From positions 14,255,834 through 14,319,833 of the forward strand of contig CATQJL010000001.1 of the NCBI GenBank assembly GCA_958299035.1: a DNA stretch of 64,000 nucleotides, read 5' to 3'. This document shows positions 22,494-32,516 of this stretch, one piece after another. Source of the stretch: Cylicocyclus nassatus. Its lineage: Eukaryota; Nematoda; Chromadorea; Rhabditida; Strongylidae. The notes beneath the pieces are model-generated. The model was given only the letters and a program-made list of their open reading frames with translations. It had not been told where the DNA came from and searched no databases. Made by a program: the position numbers and the translations under genes. Within the stretch, counting starts at the first letter, position 1. Every line of letters starts with the position of its first letter.

Positions 22494-24377
22494 GTGCGAC
22501 GCGCCGGGGACTGTACGAATCAGTCGTGTCACATGCATCGGACTATTAAGGATTTTTGTCAAGCTGCTAGGGCGTCCCCCGGAGGCGACGCGCGTCATTG
22601 CCCGCATGGCGCGAATAGTGAGCTAGGGCTACCTGCCCCCGGACGAGGCAGGCCAAAGAAGCGAGTCCAGGAAATCCGACTAGCGACGATTAATATAGGA
22701 ACACTGACGAGTCGCAGTCGGGAGCTATGCGATAGGCTGAAGGAGCGACACCTCGACATCGCATGTGTACAGGAAACGAAATGGAAAGGGAGGCAGGCTA
22801 AGGACATCGGCGACGGATATCGCTTATACTACACGGGAGATAGCAGCCGCCAGAACGGAGTCGCGATCATCGTCAGCGGCAGATACCGCGAATTAGTGAC
22901 CGAAGTGACGCGCATTTCAGATAGATTGATGGCGATGAAGATCGAAGCAGATGATGCCACGCTTCGAATAGTCTCGTGTTATGCCCCCCAAGCCGCATGT
23001 ACCGAAGCCGAGAAGGACGTGTTTTGGAGGGATTTCGACATCCTGCTAAGGACATTTGACGCTGCAGACTACATTTTCGTAGGAGGCGATCTCAATGGGC
23101 ACGTTGGCCACGAACACTATGGATTCAAGCGATACCATGGTGGAAACGGATATGGTCAGAGGAATGAAGATGGAGAACGCATCCTGGAAGCAGCAGAAGC
23201 ACACGACTTGGCGATAGCGAATACATTTTTCAAGAAGCGGGAGTCACATTTGATCATGTACGCGAGTGGAGACCGCTCAACTCAGATCAACTACTGGATG
23301 CTGCGCCGATGCCACTTGCCGATGGTGATGAATGCGAAGGTTATACCCACGGCGACACATGCATTTGCGCCACAACACCGGTTGCTCGTATTGGATCTTC
23401 GACTGAACATCCACTTACGTTCACGAGCCAGAAGGACGACTACAAAGAGGATCAAATGGTGGAAGCTCACCGAACATCGCCAGCAAGTCAGAGATGCTCT
23501 TAACGGTTTGAGGGTGTCGACGGATGATAAGGAGTCGATTGAAGAGCAATGGAATCGGATTACTTCGCAGATACGATCGAGGGCCGAGACAATTTTGGGA
23601 ACCACCAAGCCAGGACGCCGGCTTGTAGACAAGCAGATCTGGTGGTGGTCTGAGTCAGTCCAGCAAGTGATCAAGGAGAAGAAAGAAGCTTTCAAAGCCT
23701 GGCAACGCTCACACTCAAATGAAGACCTCCGCCGGTATCGAGAACAGAACACGAAGGCGAAGCACGCGGTAGCCGAAGCAAAGGAAGCACACTACAAGAG
23801 ACTTTACGACGAGCTGGAAGGACATGCTGGAGCGAACAAGGTCTACCGACTGGCCGCTGCACGACATCGAGCGAAGCAGGACATCGACCACGTCATGCAC
23901 ATTAAGGACGCAGAGGGCAACCTCCTGACGAAGCCGAGGGCAATACTCAAGCGGTGGAGTGAGTACTACAAAGGGCTATTTGATGAGGAGTTCCCGCACC
24001 CGTTAGTACCGCAAGGAGCCCCCACACTTGGACCGGTATCTCGGATCGAGGAGGCAGAAGTTGTGCAGGCACTGAGGAAGATGTCTAGCGGAAAAGCTCC
24101 GGGACCCGACGACATACCTGCTGAAGTGTGGAAGATGATGGGGCAGCGTGGAGCGGCATATCTCACATCGCTCTTTAACCGCATTATCGTAGACGGACAG
24201 TTGCCGCGAATCTGGACTACGAGTGTTACAGTGTTCCCTATCTGGAAGGAAAAGGGCGACGTCAGCGACTGTTCATTCAACCGACCAATATGCTTGCTAT
24301 GCCACACGATGAAGATCTTCGAACGAGTCACCGACGCACGCATTCGAACTTCGAATACCTGTGAATACTTCGAATAA
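22494..24377 (+). CDS. RTE-type endonuclease/reverse transcriptase, truncated
   Basis: A 627-codon ORF. After a basic N-terminal leader (GRGRPKKRVQ) comes an exonuclease-endonuclease-phosphatase domain, about residues 65-300: LATINIGTL, VQETKWKG, GVAIIV, VSCYAPQ, FVGGDLNGHVG, STQINYWMLRR and PQHR. It cuts target DNA to prime reverse transcription. A linker follows (to about residue 500), then the start of the RT domain (SSGKAPGPDDIPAEVWK, LPRIWTTSVTVFPIWKEKG, NRPICLL). The ORF breaks off at residue 620, before the FADD catalytic box, in a small tandem repeat and hairpin. Within the endonuclease the usual IDY aspartate is asparagine (QINYWML), so it is probably inactive. The RTE inserted into a foldback arm at about 22455. 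Confidence 0.85.
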   Translation: MRRAGDCTNQSCHMHRTIKDFCQAARASPGGDARHCPHGANSELGLPAPGRGRPKKRVQEIRLATINIGTLTSRSRELCDRLKERHLDIACVQETKWKGRQAKDIGDGYRLYYTGDSSRQNGVAIIVSGRYRELVTEVTRISDRLMAMKIEADDATLRIVSCYAPQAACTEAEKDVFWRDFDILLRTFDAADYIFVGGDLNGHVGHEHYGFKRYHGGNGYGQRNEDGERILEAAEAHDLAIANTFFKKRESHLIMYASGDRSTQINYWMLRRCHLPMVMNAKVIPTATHAFAPQHRLLVLDLRLNIHLRSRARRTTTKRIKWWKLTEHRQQVRDALNGLRVSTDDKESIEEQWNRITSQIRSRAETILGTTKPGRRLVDKQIWWWSESVQQVIKEKKEAFKAWQRSHSNEDLRRYREQNTKAKHAVAEAKEAHYKRLYDELEGHAGANKVYRLAAARHRAKQDIDHVMHIKDAEGNLLTKPRAILKRWSEYYKGLFDEEFPHPLVPQGAPTLGPVSRIEEAEVVQALRKMSSGKAPGPDDIPAEVWKMMGQRGAAYLTSLFNRIIVDGQLPRIWTTSVTVFPIWKEKGDVSDCSFNRPICLLCHTMKIFERVTDARIRTSNTCEYFE

Positions 24378-24379
24378 CT

Positions 24380-24428
24380 GTGAATACCAACCAAACCTCG
24401 AGGGCCTCGAGGTTTGGTTGGTATTCAC
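24380..24428. repeat. 24-bp-arm hairpin at RTE breakpoint
   Basis: GTGAATACCAACCAAACCTC and its continuation pair perfectly with the inverse half around a single central base at 24404. It immediately follows an approximate 20-bp duplication (CTTCGAATACCTGTGAATAC then CTTCGAATAACTGTGAATAC). The RTE reading frame ends here, so this marks a rearrangement junction. Confidence 0.8.
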
Positions 24429-24528
24429 AAAGTTGCATGTGGGCATATTCATCAACATACCTTAAAGTAAAGTAAATGAAGAGTGCACACTCGTATTCAT
24501 AGCGCAGAAGGTGTGTTATACCTTACAA

Positions 24529-24760
24529 GGCAAAATAGAGGGTGCCACAAATATATGCCCACTGTTTGCTTGTCAATAACTCTCTCGTAATGGAGTTTTG
24601 AGAAGCTTCAGGTACCGTTTTGTACAGCTGGATTCAACATAGATCTACAGTATTGAGCGAGACACCGATCTGTCTTCATTACTGTAGGATAACGGTAGAA
24701 ACTCAAAGCATATGACGTAACTCAGAAAAAAGCTGCCGTTTTAAAAAGGTTTGAAAAATG
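24529..24760 (+). repeat. Relic arm related to the CAGGGTGTCCC MITE
   Basis: GAGGGTGCCACAAATATATG, TTGTCAATAACTCTC, GGTACCGTTTTGTACAGC and TTCAACATAGATCTACAG line up with the left arm of 20420-21111 (same order, many substitutions). The opposite end was not found. Confidence 0.5.
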
Positions 24761-24942
24761 TAAAAACTTGTGTTATGAGGTTTTCATGGGCGTTGAGTAC
24801 AACAACTATGTACAAGATTGCGAAGCTTTCTAACTGTGTAACTGCACTTTTGGGACATTGGAAAAACTGCCGCCCCTGCTTACCTCGCATAACTTTTTTA
24901 ATGAAGCTGTATGATAAGCTTCAACTTCAGAATCAACAACTA

Positions 24943-26136
24943 TTAGGTTGTCCCGAGATTTTTGTTCGCTCATCGCTCACTAGAACTCACAGAAGACCAA
25001 TCCATAGACGACTTAGGCACCATCTGATTCAGATATCCTCTTTCTTATATAGCTATATTTGCTCTCTGATTTACTCTGTCTTTGCAGTGTTATCGCCAGG
25101 GCCTTTCGAGCAGCTCAGCATTAAAGCCGAATTTTCCTGAATTCTAAAAAAATTCTATTTTAATGTTTTCAAAGGGCGTTGGTAACTATTATGTAGAGCA
25201 AATCCTTGGCTACCCCGTGCTAATTTTAAATTACATGGACCACGTTTAGCAAGTCCGTTATAATTATCTTATATTAGTTTGTCCCGAAAGTTTTGTCCGT
25301 TTTTTCAAATTGCAAACCATGACATTAAAGACCTGAAGTTCCAACATGCATTCGATGCAGCTTTTGCTCCTTTTCTTGTGGATACATTTTCGAACCACTA
25401 TCTTGTATGCTTTATTTAACAATTGCCAAAATTCTCCGCCCGTCATTTTCATCTGCTCTAAATTCAGTTAATTTTCAAAAACTCCATTCCAAACTTTCGG
25501 AAAGGTTTAAGTATGAATCAAATAGAGCAATTCTCGGGCTACAAGGGAGTTTTTTGAGTTTCCTAATCTGCTGTTCCTAGCGCCAGATTATTTTTTCGGA
25601 GGTCTCGATTTTTGGCAAAGCTATTAACTACGCAACTGCAGCAAATACACGAAAGCTTTTGATGTTTCTGCGATTTAAAGCACGATTTTTATTGAGCATT
25701 ATTTATGCAACATAACCAAGTTTCGTTCGCTTTTAAAGAGCAGCTTTTTAGAATCCGTATTTTCACGTGGTAAACGTGATGAAAATGTCGCGGTTTTTAT
25801 TAAATAAGTAATTATATCAGACTTGATACGTGGCCCATGTAATCAAAAATGGGTACAATGTAGCCAAAGATATGCTCTACGTAAGAGTCACAAAGCTCTA
25901 TGAAAACGTCAGGATAAAAATTTTCTACAATTTGGGAAAGATTTGGCACTACTGGTGTGCTGCTCGAAAAGCTATGGCGATAACATTGCAAAAACAGGGT
26001 AAATCAAAGAGCAAATATAGCTGTAAGGAAGAGGATAAAAACTGAATCAAATGGTACCTAAGTCGTTCATGGGTTGGTGTTCTGTGCGTTTTAGTGAGCG
26101 ATGAAAGAAACTGACAAAACTTTTGGGACAACCTAA
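24943..26136. mobile_element. Mariner-like non-autonomous element(s)
   Basis: TTAGGTTGTCCCGAGATTTT at 24943 (TA before it) is the inverse of the right end AAAACTTTTGGGACAACCTAA, which ends at 26136. A second left-type end, TTAGTTTGTCCCGAAAGTTT (25274, TA before it), lies inside in the same orientation, so two overlapping copies or a nested pair are present. GAGCGATG(A) segments next to both outer ends also pair. No mariner transposase motif was recognised in any frame. Confidence 0.6.
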
Positions 26137-26545
26137 TGAATGAAGTTGAATGTCTGTTTGTATGTCTGTCTGTCTTCATAGGCTACTTTTCGTTGTCCAT
26201 CAATAGCGATTTTATCGATTTTATCGATTTTTTGGCAACGATTGAGCTACAGGGCTGGGAGCTGGCACAAGAAGGTAATCGAGCATGCTGATTACGAATA
26301 CAATATAAGTTTTGGTATCACTTATTAGTTTTATTGATTTTATCGATTTTTTTAGAATTTGAGCTGAAGGTCTGAAGCTGGCACAGGCGGACAGATGGGC
26401 ATGCTGATTTCGAAAATAACACAGGGAACGGGAAAAGAAATGTAGAAGTGGGCATAGGGAACGGCTGTATACAGGACTAGGGATGGGACTTTTATTACAG
26501 TTTTTGTAGGGCCGAGCGAGCCGGATAAGTAAGCTAATTGATTTA
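26137..26545 (+). mobile_element. Degraded Helitron
   Basis: GAAGTTGAATGTCTGTTTGT starts just after the mariner-like end and matches the Helitron 5' region. GGCTACTTTTCG, GATTTTATCGATTTTATCG and AGCTACAGGGCTGGGAGCTGG follow, and a decayed 3' end (GAGCCGGATAAGTAAGCTAA) occurs near 26517-26536. An internal deletion removed the GTTCCGAATAG block. Confidence 0.55.
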
Positions 26546-26692
26546 ATAAAAACCGCGGCTTTCTGATTAAGTTAACCACGTACAAATACCGAAAATCCCA
26601 AAAGCGGCTTTTTCAAAGTACAATAAATCGAACTTGGTTATGTTGAAGTATCCACTGGTGTAGGTAGGAGAAAGGCTACTTCTTCTCAGGAT
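26546..26692 (+). other. CR1 element 5' region
   Basis: Short AT-rich leader directly before the ORF1 protein of the CR1-type element. No start-specific signal is visible. Confidence 0.3.
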
Positions 26693-27292
26693 GTGCTTCT
26701 TGAAAATAATGCTAACACTGCGAGTCAGGAGGATGACTTCAGAAGCTTTTCGACTGATGAAATCATCAACACCATTTTGGAGAGAAATCACGATCCGGTG
26801 ATTGAAAAGCTAGTCTTAGCGCTCAAATCGAAGATACCAACGGATGCCGAAACCGAAAAAAGGAACCGTAGTATAGTTTTAGCAGGCTTGGAGGAATCGG
26901 ACCCCAGCAAACCACTTCTAGAACGCAGAAAGGAGCTAGAGCAAGGAGTTGCGAAAGTTTTAGAAGTTCTCAACGTGGATTGCTGGCCAGCCGAGGTTTA
27001 TCGGATGGGAAGATACGACGGGAGCAGACCTCGGCTGGTCAAAGTTGTTTTTCCGTCCCGCTCATTCTGGGTCCAAGCTTTGTCGAACTCTTACCGGCTT
27101 CGACACTCCGATCTACAAAATATATTTGTTCGCAAAAGCATGACGGCTTCGGAACGCGCACGGGAGTTTGAACTAAGACAAATGGCTCGCGACAAGAATA
27201 AAGGGAAGCCAACCAGAGAATGGGTGGTCTACAAAGGGGAGGTACGCCACATTTCGGAACTACCCAAACGCCCAGGACAGGGAAACGCGTAG
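26693..27292 (+). CDS. CR1-type non-LTR element, ORF1 protein
   Basis: A 199-codon ORF. The N-terminal part is acidic/helical; residues about 60-175 carry the ORF1 RNA-binding-type pattern (RNRSIVLAGLEES, VYRMGRYDGSRPRLVKVVF, RKSMTASERAREFELRQMA), followed by a basic tail. In related elements ORF1p binds the element RNA and acts as its chaperone. It lies just upstream of the ORF2 endonuclease in the same orientation. An upstream start may exist, because the frame is not clearly bounded before 26693. Confidence 0.7.
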   Translation: MLLENNANTASQEDDFRSFSTDEIINTILERNHDPVIEKLVLALKSKIPTDAETEKRNRSIVLAGLEESDPSKPLLERRKELEQGVAKVLEVLNVDCWPAEVYRMGRYDGSRPRLVKVVFPSRSFWVQALSNSYRLRHSDLQNIFVRKSMTASERAREFELRQMARDKNKGKPTREWVVYKGEVRHISELPKRPGQGNA

Positions 27293-28215
27293 CTTCGCCC
27301 TATTCTTCTGATTGTCTTTATTGCCTTCTTTTTAATTCCAGAAGTTTAGTCAATAAAATCCATCTCCTGCATACCTTCTTGAGCGTTCATTCTCCGGATG
27401 TTGTCTGTATCACAGAAACGTGGTTAAGTGCCAAGATTCAAGATTCTGAGCTTGTAGCCGATCTTCCATACTCCCTTTTTCGAGCCGACAGAGCCTGCCG
27501 TAAGGGAGGAGGTGTGCTGTCTAGTCAAGAACGACTTTGCTGTGGAGCGGGTAGGATATGCAAGTGATAGTAACTGGGATCTCCTATGCCTGCGCATGTG
27601 GTCTACCTCTTTCAGTTCAGCTTTAAGACTCGTTGTTGTTTATCGCCCTCCATCCTCATCGTCTCACGATGATCTTACTTTAGCGGACGCTATACGCGAC
27701 TTATGCTCCCTTCCATGTGCAACTATTGTATTAGGCGATTTCAACATAGATTTTTTGCTTCCCACTCTTCGGTCGAACAACAGAATACTTTCTCTTCTCC
27801 ATGAATGTAATCTCGAGCAAAGCGTAAATTTTCCTACCAGAGGCAAAGCGGCCATTGACCTTATATTCTCATCTGGCCATATTGCTCAAAACGTCAAGGC
27901 ACTTCCTCCTTCTTGTTTCCTGGTTCTTCTGACCATCATATTGTAAGTTTCACTGCCACGTTCGATTCAGTTAAAACTACTTTTATTCCCTATCCCGATT
28001 TTCGTAAAGCTGCTTTCTCAGAGATCAACGCTGCTTTGGAGAGAATTGATTGGTATGATTTATTCAAAGATTTCGAAACCGTTGATGATCTCTATCATCG
28101 CTTTTGCAATGCTCTCTAACAGATCCTTGCTATTTATGTGCCTTTTCGTTTCGAACCCTTTCAGACCAAAAACTATCCCCTCCATATTCGTAATTTATTA
28201 GAGCAAAAATCAAGA
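27293..28215 (+). pseudogene. CR1-type ORF2, endonuclease half
   Basis: Frameshifted fragments read the EEP endonuclease motifs in order: LLFNSRSLVNKI, VCITETWLS, RKGGGV, LVVVYRPPSS, VLGDFNIDFLLP, GKAAIDLIFSS and SDHHIVSF. Then comes the linker to HIRNLLEQKSRLQ at 28215, with an in-frame stop at about 28118. The ORF is cut there by the 4.3-kb palindrome and continues at 32517. At least two frame changes (near 27512 and 27913) show it is dead. Confidence 0.8.
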
Positions 28216-28247
28216 CTACAATACCGCTCATAATTCGTCAAAAAAGT

Positions 28248-28357
28248 CGCCGGACTGCGGCGCACTCCGCCACACTCTGCCGCAGTGCGCCGGAGTGTGG
28301 CAGAGTGCGCCGGAGTGCGGCAGAGTGCGCCACACTCCGCCGCAGTGCGCCGGAATG
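28248..28357 (+). repeat. 10-bp GC minisatellite, 11 units
   Basis: Eleven consecutive decamers fit YGSCRSASTS (the last has A at position 8), for example CGCCGGAGTG, CGGCAGAGTG and CGCCACACTC. Positions 2, 4, 7 and 9 are invariant (G, C, A, T) while the others vary, mostly G against C. The mirrored arm has the identical order at 32375-32484. Confidence 0.85.
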
Positions 28358-28443
28358 ATCGTCAATTTAGCCATATCTCGCTTCAGAATGGACGAATTCT
28401 GAATCCGAGGACACCGTTCGATTCAGCTCGACGAGACGCATCA

Positions 28444-28860
28444 TCTTATATATGAAGCTGAACGTCTGTTTGTCTCTTTGTCTGTACGTATGTTCCGAAT
28501 AGAAAAATCCATTTCTGAACCGATCCGGACCAAACTTGGCACACCTACACTTCGGGCACCGGCGGGTGTCATAGGCTACTTTTCGTCATCGATCGATATC
28601 GATTTTATCGATTTTTATCGATTTTTTTGCAGAGTTCACCTACGGGGCTGGGAGTTTGCATAGGGGGGGGGGTAATCGAGCATGGGGATTCCGAATACAA
28701 TATTAGTTTTCAGGATTATCGATTGCTTTTATCGATTTTATCGATTTTTTTGCAAAGTTTGAGCTACGGGGCTGGGAGTTTGCACAATCACAATGGTAAT
28801 CGAGCATGGGGACTCCGAATACAATATTAGTTTTCAGATTATCGATTATTATTTTGGTTG
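28444..28860 (+). mobile_element. Helitron 5' part, palindrome left arm
   Basis: TCTTATATATGAAGCTGAAC (preceded by A), GTATGTTCCGAATAG, CCGGACCAAACTTGGCACAC, GGCTACTTTTCGTC and two repeats of TCGATTTT...GGGCTGGGAG...GAATACAATATTAG. It matches the 5' half of the Helitron at 61471. The 3' CTAG end is absent. Confidence 0.65.
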
Positions 28861-30360
28861 AATTCAGTGTGCTGATAACAGTATTACCATTGATCTGTCG
28901 CTGATGACACATAGACAGTATACTATAGGAGTATGGTAGAGAGCCACTCTGATCGAATTTGTTCTAAGATCTGCTCAAGATCACAATACCGCGCACAGAA
29001 TGTCAAAATTTCCGTGAAATTCGCGGAATTCCGGGATTTCCACAAAAGTGCGCGATAATCCGGGAAGTTCGCGACATTTCAGGATCCGCGAAACCATGCG
29101 AATCACGCAGAGTACGCAACGCCATAACATCCTTCGGAATGAATATATTCCGAATCCAGAAGCAGCATTGTGTTCAGATCGTTGAGGCAAATATTTTGAT
29201 ATACAGTATGCTCTCGATATTCAATTTCCAGTTTTTTCGAATTTTTTCTGTGGAGGTCTTTTCGCAAGGATGTAACGCAGCGTCTGTGTAACATAAAAGA
29301 TTCCAGTAAGCACTGTTCGATAGTACTGTCCTTGTAGGTTATCGTGCGTTTAAGAGTAGCTGCAGACTGTCTCTCAAAAGAGACAGAAGCGTTGGTGAAT
29401 TTTGGAAAAATCACGCGTTTCTAAATTCTAGCCGCCGTAACTTCCTTCGGAATGAACATATTCTGAATCCGAAGAAAGCTTTGTGCTCAGTTCATCAAGG
29501 CAAATCTTTCGATATACAGCATATCCTTGATATTCCAATTTCAATATTCTCAAATCTTTCTGTAGACGTCTTTTTGTGAAGGTGTAAAGCAGCGCGCATT
29601 GCTCCTAGTAGACTCCAGCAAGGACCTTTCGATAGTACTTTCTTTGTAGATTACGCAGCGCAAAAAGTAGTCACAGTCATCTTTCCATAGGTGTTAGAAG
29701 GGCTGGTGAATTCTGGAAAAATCATGTCACTCTAAATTATTCTCAACGTAACTCTAAAATATGCAGCTCTCTTGCTAAGCAGATGTGATTTTCGTAATCA
29801 GCAGGTCGGATAACCCTTAAAGCAAGTTTTCCAAGATGTTCGAGTAATTTCATTTTTTCTCGTTTTACGCTCTGAAGCTGCCCGATGGATTTTGGTCAAA
29901 ATGTTCATGCTCTTAAATTGTAAGGAAACTTCGCTTATAGAGGTTTTCGAACACGCTCTTTACGAAAATCGTGGTCTTTGAGGATTACAGGGTCTTCTTG
30001 GAGAGATACGGTGAGGTGACTGTAACTGCATCACGGAAGCTCGTAGCTTCGCCTCCAGCTCTTACGTGTCTGTCAAAGAACCTGCCTGCTTGCTTTACTA
30101 GTCAAAGTTACTAGGAGATGTGCTATCGAATGGCGCAAGACTCAGGCTCCAGTCCATAAAATTCGCCGAGTTACGAGCCTACGAAAACACGTTCTCATGA
30201 ATTTTGCTCAAAATGTAAAGATCGCAGATTTCGTCGAAATTCCACCATGAGTGCTTGTACAATACGCTGATCAAATCTTTTCACATTCTTAATGGATCTT
30301 ATTGTGAGATTTGGTGATTTGAGCTCTAGCCACAAAACAGCATTGATATCAATTGCTGAA

Positions 30361-30662
30361 GCACACGCAAGCACCATACTCAATACAGTGGAGTTATTGA
30401 GCGAAGCGAACATAATATCCGCAATGCGAGTGTCACACAAGCACTCACGGTGGAATTTCGACGAAATCTGCGATCTTTACATTTTGAGCAAAATTCATGA
30501 GAATTCTCGCGAAGCGAAGTTTCACACGCAAGCACCATACTCAATACAGTGGAGTTATTGAGCGAAGCGAACATAATATCCGCAATGCGAGTGTCACACA
30601 AGCACTCACGGTGGAATTTCGACGAAATCTGCGATCTTTACATTTTGAGCAAAATTCATGAG
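30361..30662 (+). repeat. Direct duplication at palindrome centre
   Basis: About 140 bp starting CACACGCAAGCACCATACTC (30362) is repeated from about 30522, with a 16-20 bp joint (TTCTCGCGAAGCGAAGTT) between. The flanking part, TTTCGTCGAAATTCCACC, also pairs as an inverted repeat across the centre, so the middle is a compound direct-plus-inverted structure. Confidence 0.75.
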
Positions 30663-31871
30663 AACGTGTTTTCGTAGGCTCGTAACTCGGCGAATTTTAT
30701 GGACTGGAGCCTGAGTCTTGCGCCATTCGATAGCACATCTCCTAGTAACTTTGACTAGTAAAGCAAGCAGGCAGGTTCTTTGACAGACAAGTAAGAGCTG
30801 GAGGCGAAGCTACGAGCTTTCGTGATGCAGTTACAGTCACCTCACCGTATCTCTCCAAGAAGACCCTGTAATCCTCAAAGACCACGATTTTCGTAAAGAG
30901 CGTATTCGAAAACCTCTATAAGCGAAGTTTCCTTACAATTTAAGAGCATGAACATTTTGACCAAAATCCATCAGGCAGCTTCAGAGCGTAAAACGAGAAA
31001 AAATGAAATTACTCGAACATCTTGGAAAACTTGCTTATAAGGGTTATCCGACCTGCTGATTACGAAAATCACATCTGCTTAGCAAGAGAGCTTCATATTT
31101 TAGAGTTACGTTGAGAAAAATTTAGAACGACATGATTTTTCCAGAATTCACCAGCCCTTCTAACTCCTATGGAAAGATGCCTGTGACTACTTTTTAGCGC
31201 TGCGTAATCTACAAAGAAAGTACTATCGAAAGGTCCTTGCTGGAGTCTACTAGGAGCAATGCGCGCTGCTTTACACCTAAAAAGACGTCTACAGAAAGAT
31301 TTGAGAATATTGAAATTGGAATATCAAGGATATGCTGTATATCGAAAGATTTGCCTTGATGAACTGAGCACAAAGCTTTCTTCGGATTCAGAATATGTTC
31401 ATTCCGAAGGAAGCTACGGCGAGTAGAATTTAGAAACGCGTGATTTTTCCAAAATTCACCAACGCTTCTGTCTCTTTTGAGAGACAGTCTGCAGCTACTC
31501 TTAAACGCACGATAACCTACAAGGACAGTACTATCGAACAGTGCTTACTGGAATCTTTTATGTTACACAGACGCTGCGTTACATCCTTGCGAAAAGACCT
31601 CCACAGAAAAAATTCGAAAAAACTGGAAATTGAATATCGAGAGCATACTGTATATCAAAATATTTGCCTCAACGATCTGAACACAATGCTGCTTCTGGAT
31701 TCGGAATATATTCATTCCGAAGGATGTTATGGCGTTGTGTACTCTGCGTGATTCGCATGGTTTCGCGGATCCTGAAATGTCGCGAACTTCCCGGATTATC
31801 GCGCACTTTTGTGGAAATCCCGGAATTCCGCGAAGTTCACGGAAATTTTGACATTCTGTGCGCGGTATTGT

Positions 31872-32288
31872 GATCTTGAGCAGATCTTAGAACAAATTCG
31901 ATCAGAGTGGCTCTCTACCATACTCCTATAGTATACTGTCTATGTGTCATCAGCGACAGATCAATGGTAATACTGTTATCAGCACACTGAATTCAACCAA
32001 AATAATAATCGATAATCTGAAAACTAATATTGTATTCGGAATCCCCATGCTCGATTACCCCCCCCCCCCTATGCAAACTCCCAGCCCCGTAGGTGAACTC
32101 TGCAAAAAAATCGATAAAAATCGATAAAATCGATATCGATCGATGACGAAAAGTAGCCTATGACACCCGCCGGTGCCCGAAGTGTAGGTGTGCCAAGTTT
32201 GGTCCGGATCGGTTCAGAAATGGATTTTTCTATTCGGAACATACGTACAGACAAAGAGACAAACAGACGTTCAGCTTCATATATAAGA
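31872..32288 (-). mobile_element. Helitron 5' part, palindrome right arm
   Basis: Mirror image of 28444-28860, with the same 5' end TCTTATATATGAAGCTGAAC read on the minus strand. Confidence 0.65.
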
Positions 32289-32374
32289 TGATGCGTCTCG
32301 TCGAGCTGAATCGAACGGTGTCCTCGGATTCAGAATTCGTCCATTCTGAAGCGAGATATGGCTAAATTGACGAT

Positions 32375-32484
32375 CATTCCGGCGCACTGCGGCGGAGTGT
32401 GGCGCACTCTGCCGCACTCCGGCGCACTCTGCCACACTCCGGCGCACTGCGGCAGAGTGTGGCGGAGTGCGCCGCAGTCCGGCG
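32375..32484 (-). repeat. 10-bp minisatellite, mirrored copy
   Basis: Read on the minus strand, the same eleven decamers in the same order as 28248-28357, with no difference seen. Confidence 0.85.
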
Positions 32485-32516
32485 ACTTTTTTGACGAATT
32501 ATGAGCGGTATTGTAT

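Larger units (their letters stand above)
28216..32516. repeat. 4.3-kb palindrome inserted in CR1
   Basis: TACAATACCGCTCATAATTC at 28216 is mirrored by the inverse ending at 32516. The arms of about 2.1 kb pair across a centre near 30366, and all ORFs in one arm reappear on the other strand. Arms differ by scattered substitutions (for example CACAGTCAT at 29667 against CACAGGCAT in the mirrored position) as well as indels, so they have diverged. Each arm holds a 10-bp minisatellite, a Helitron 5' end and non-coding sequence. No transposase was recognised and no clear target-site duplication. Confidence 0.85.

Noticed and set aside
25264..25452. Mariner transposase fragment
   Set aside because: The minus-strand ORF has no recognisable mariner helix-turn-helix or DD(34)D segment; only the termini are mariner-like.
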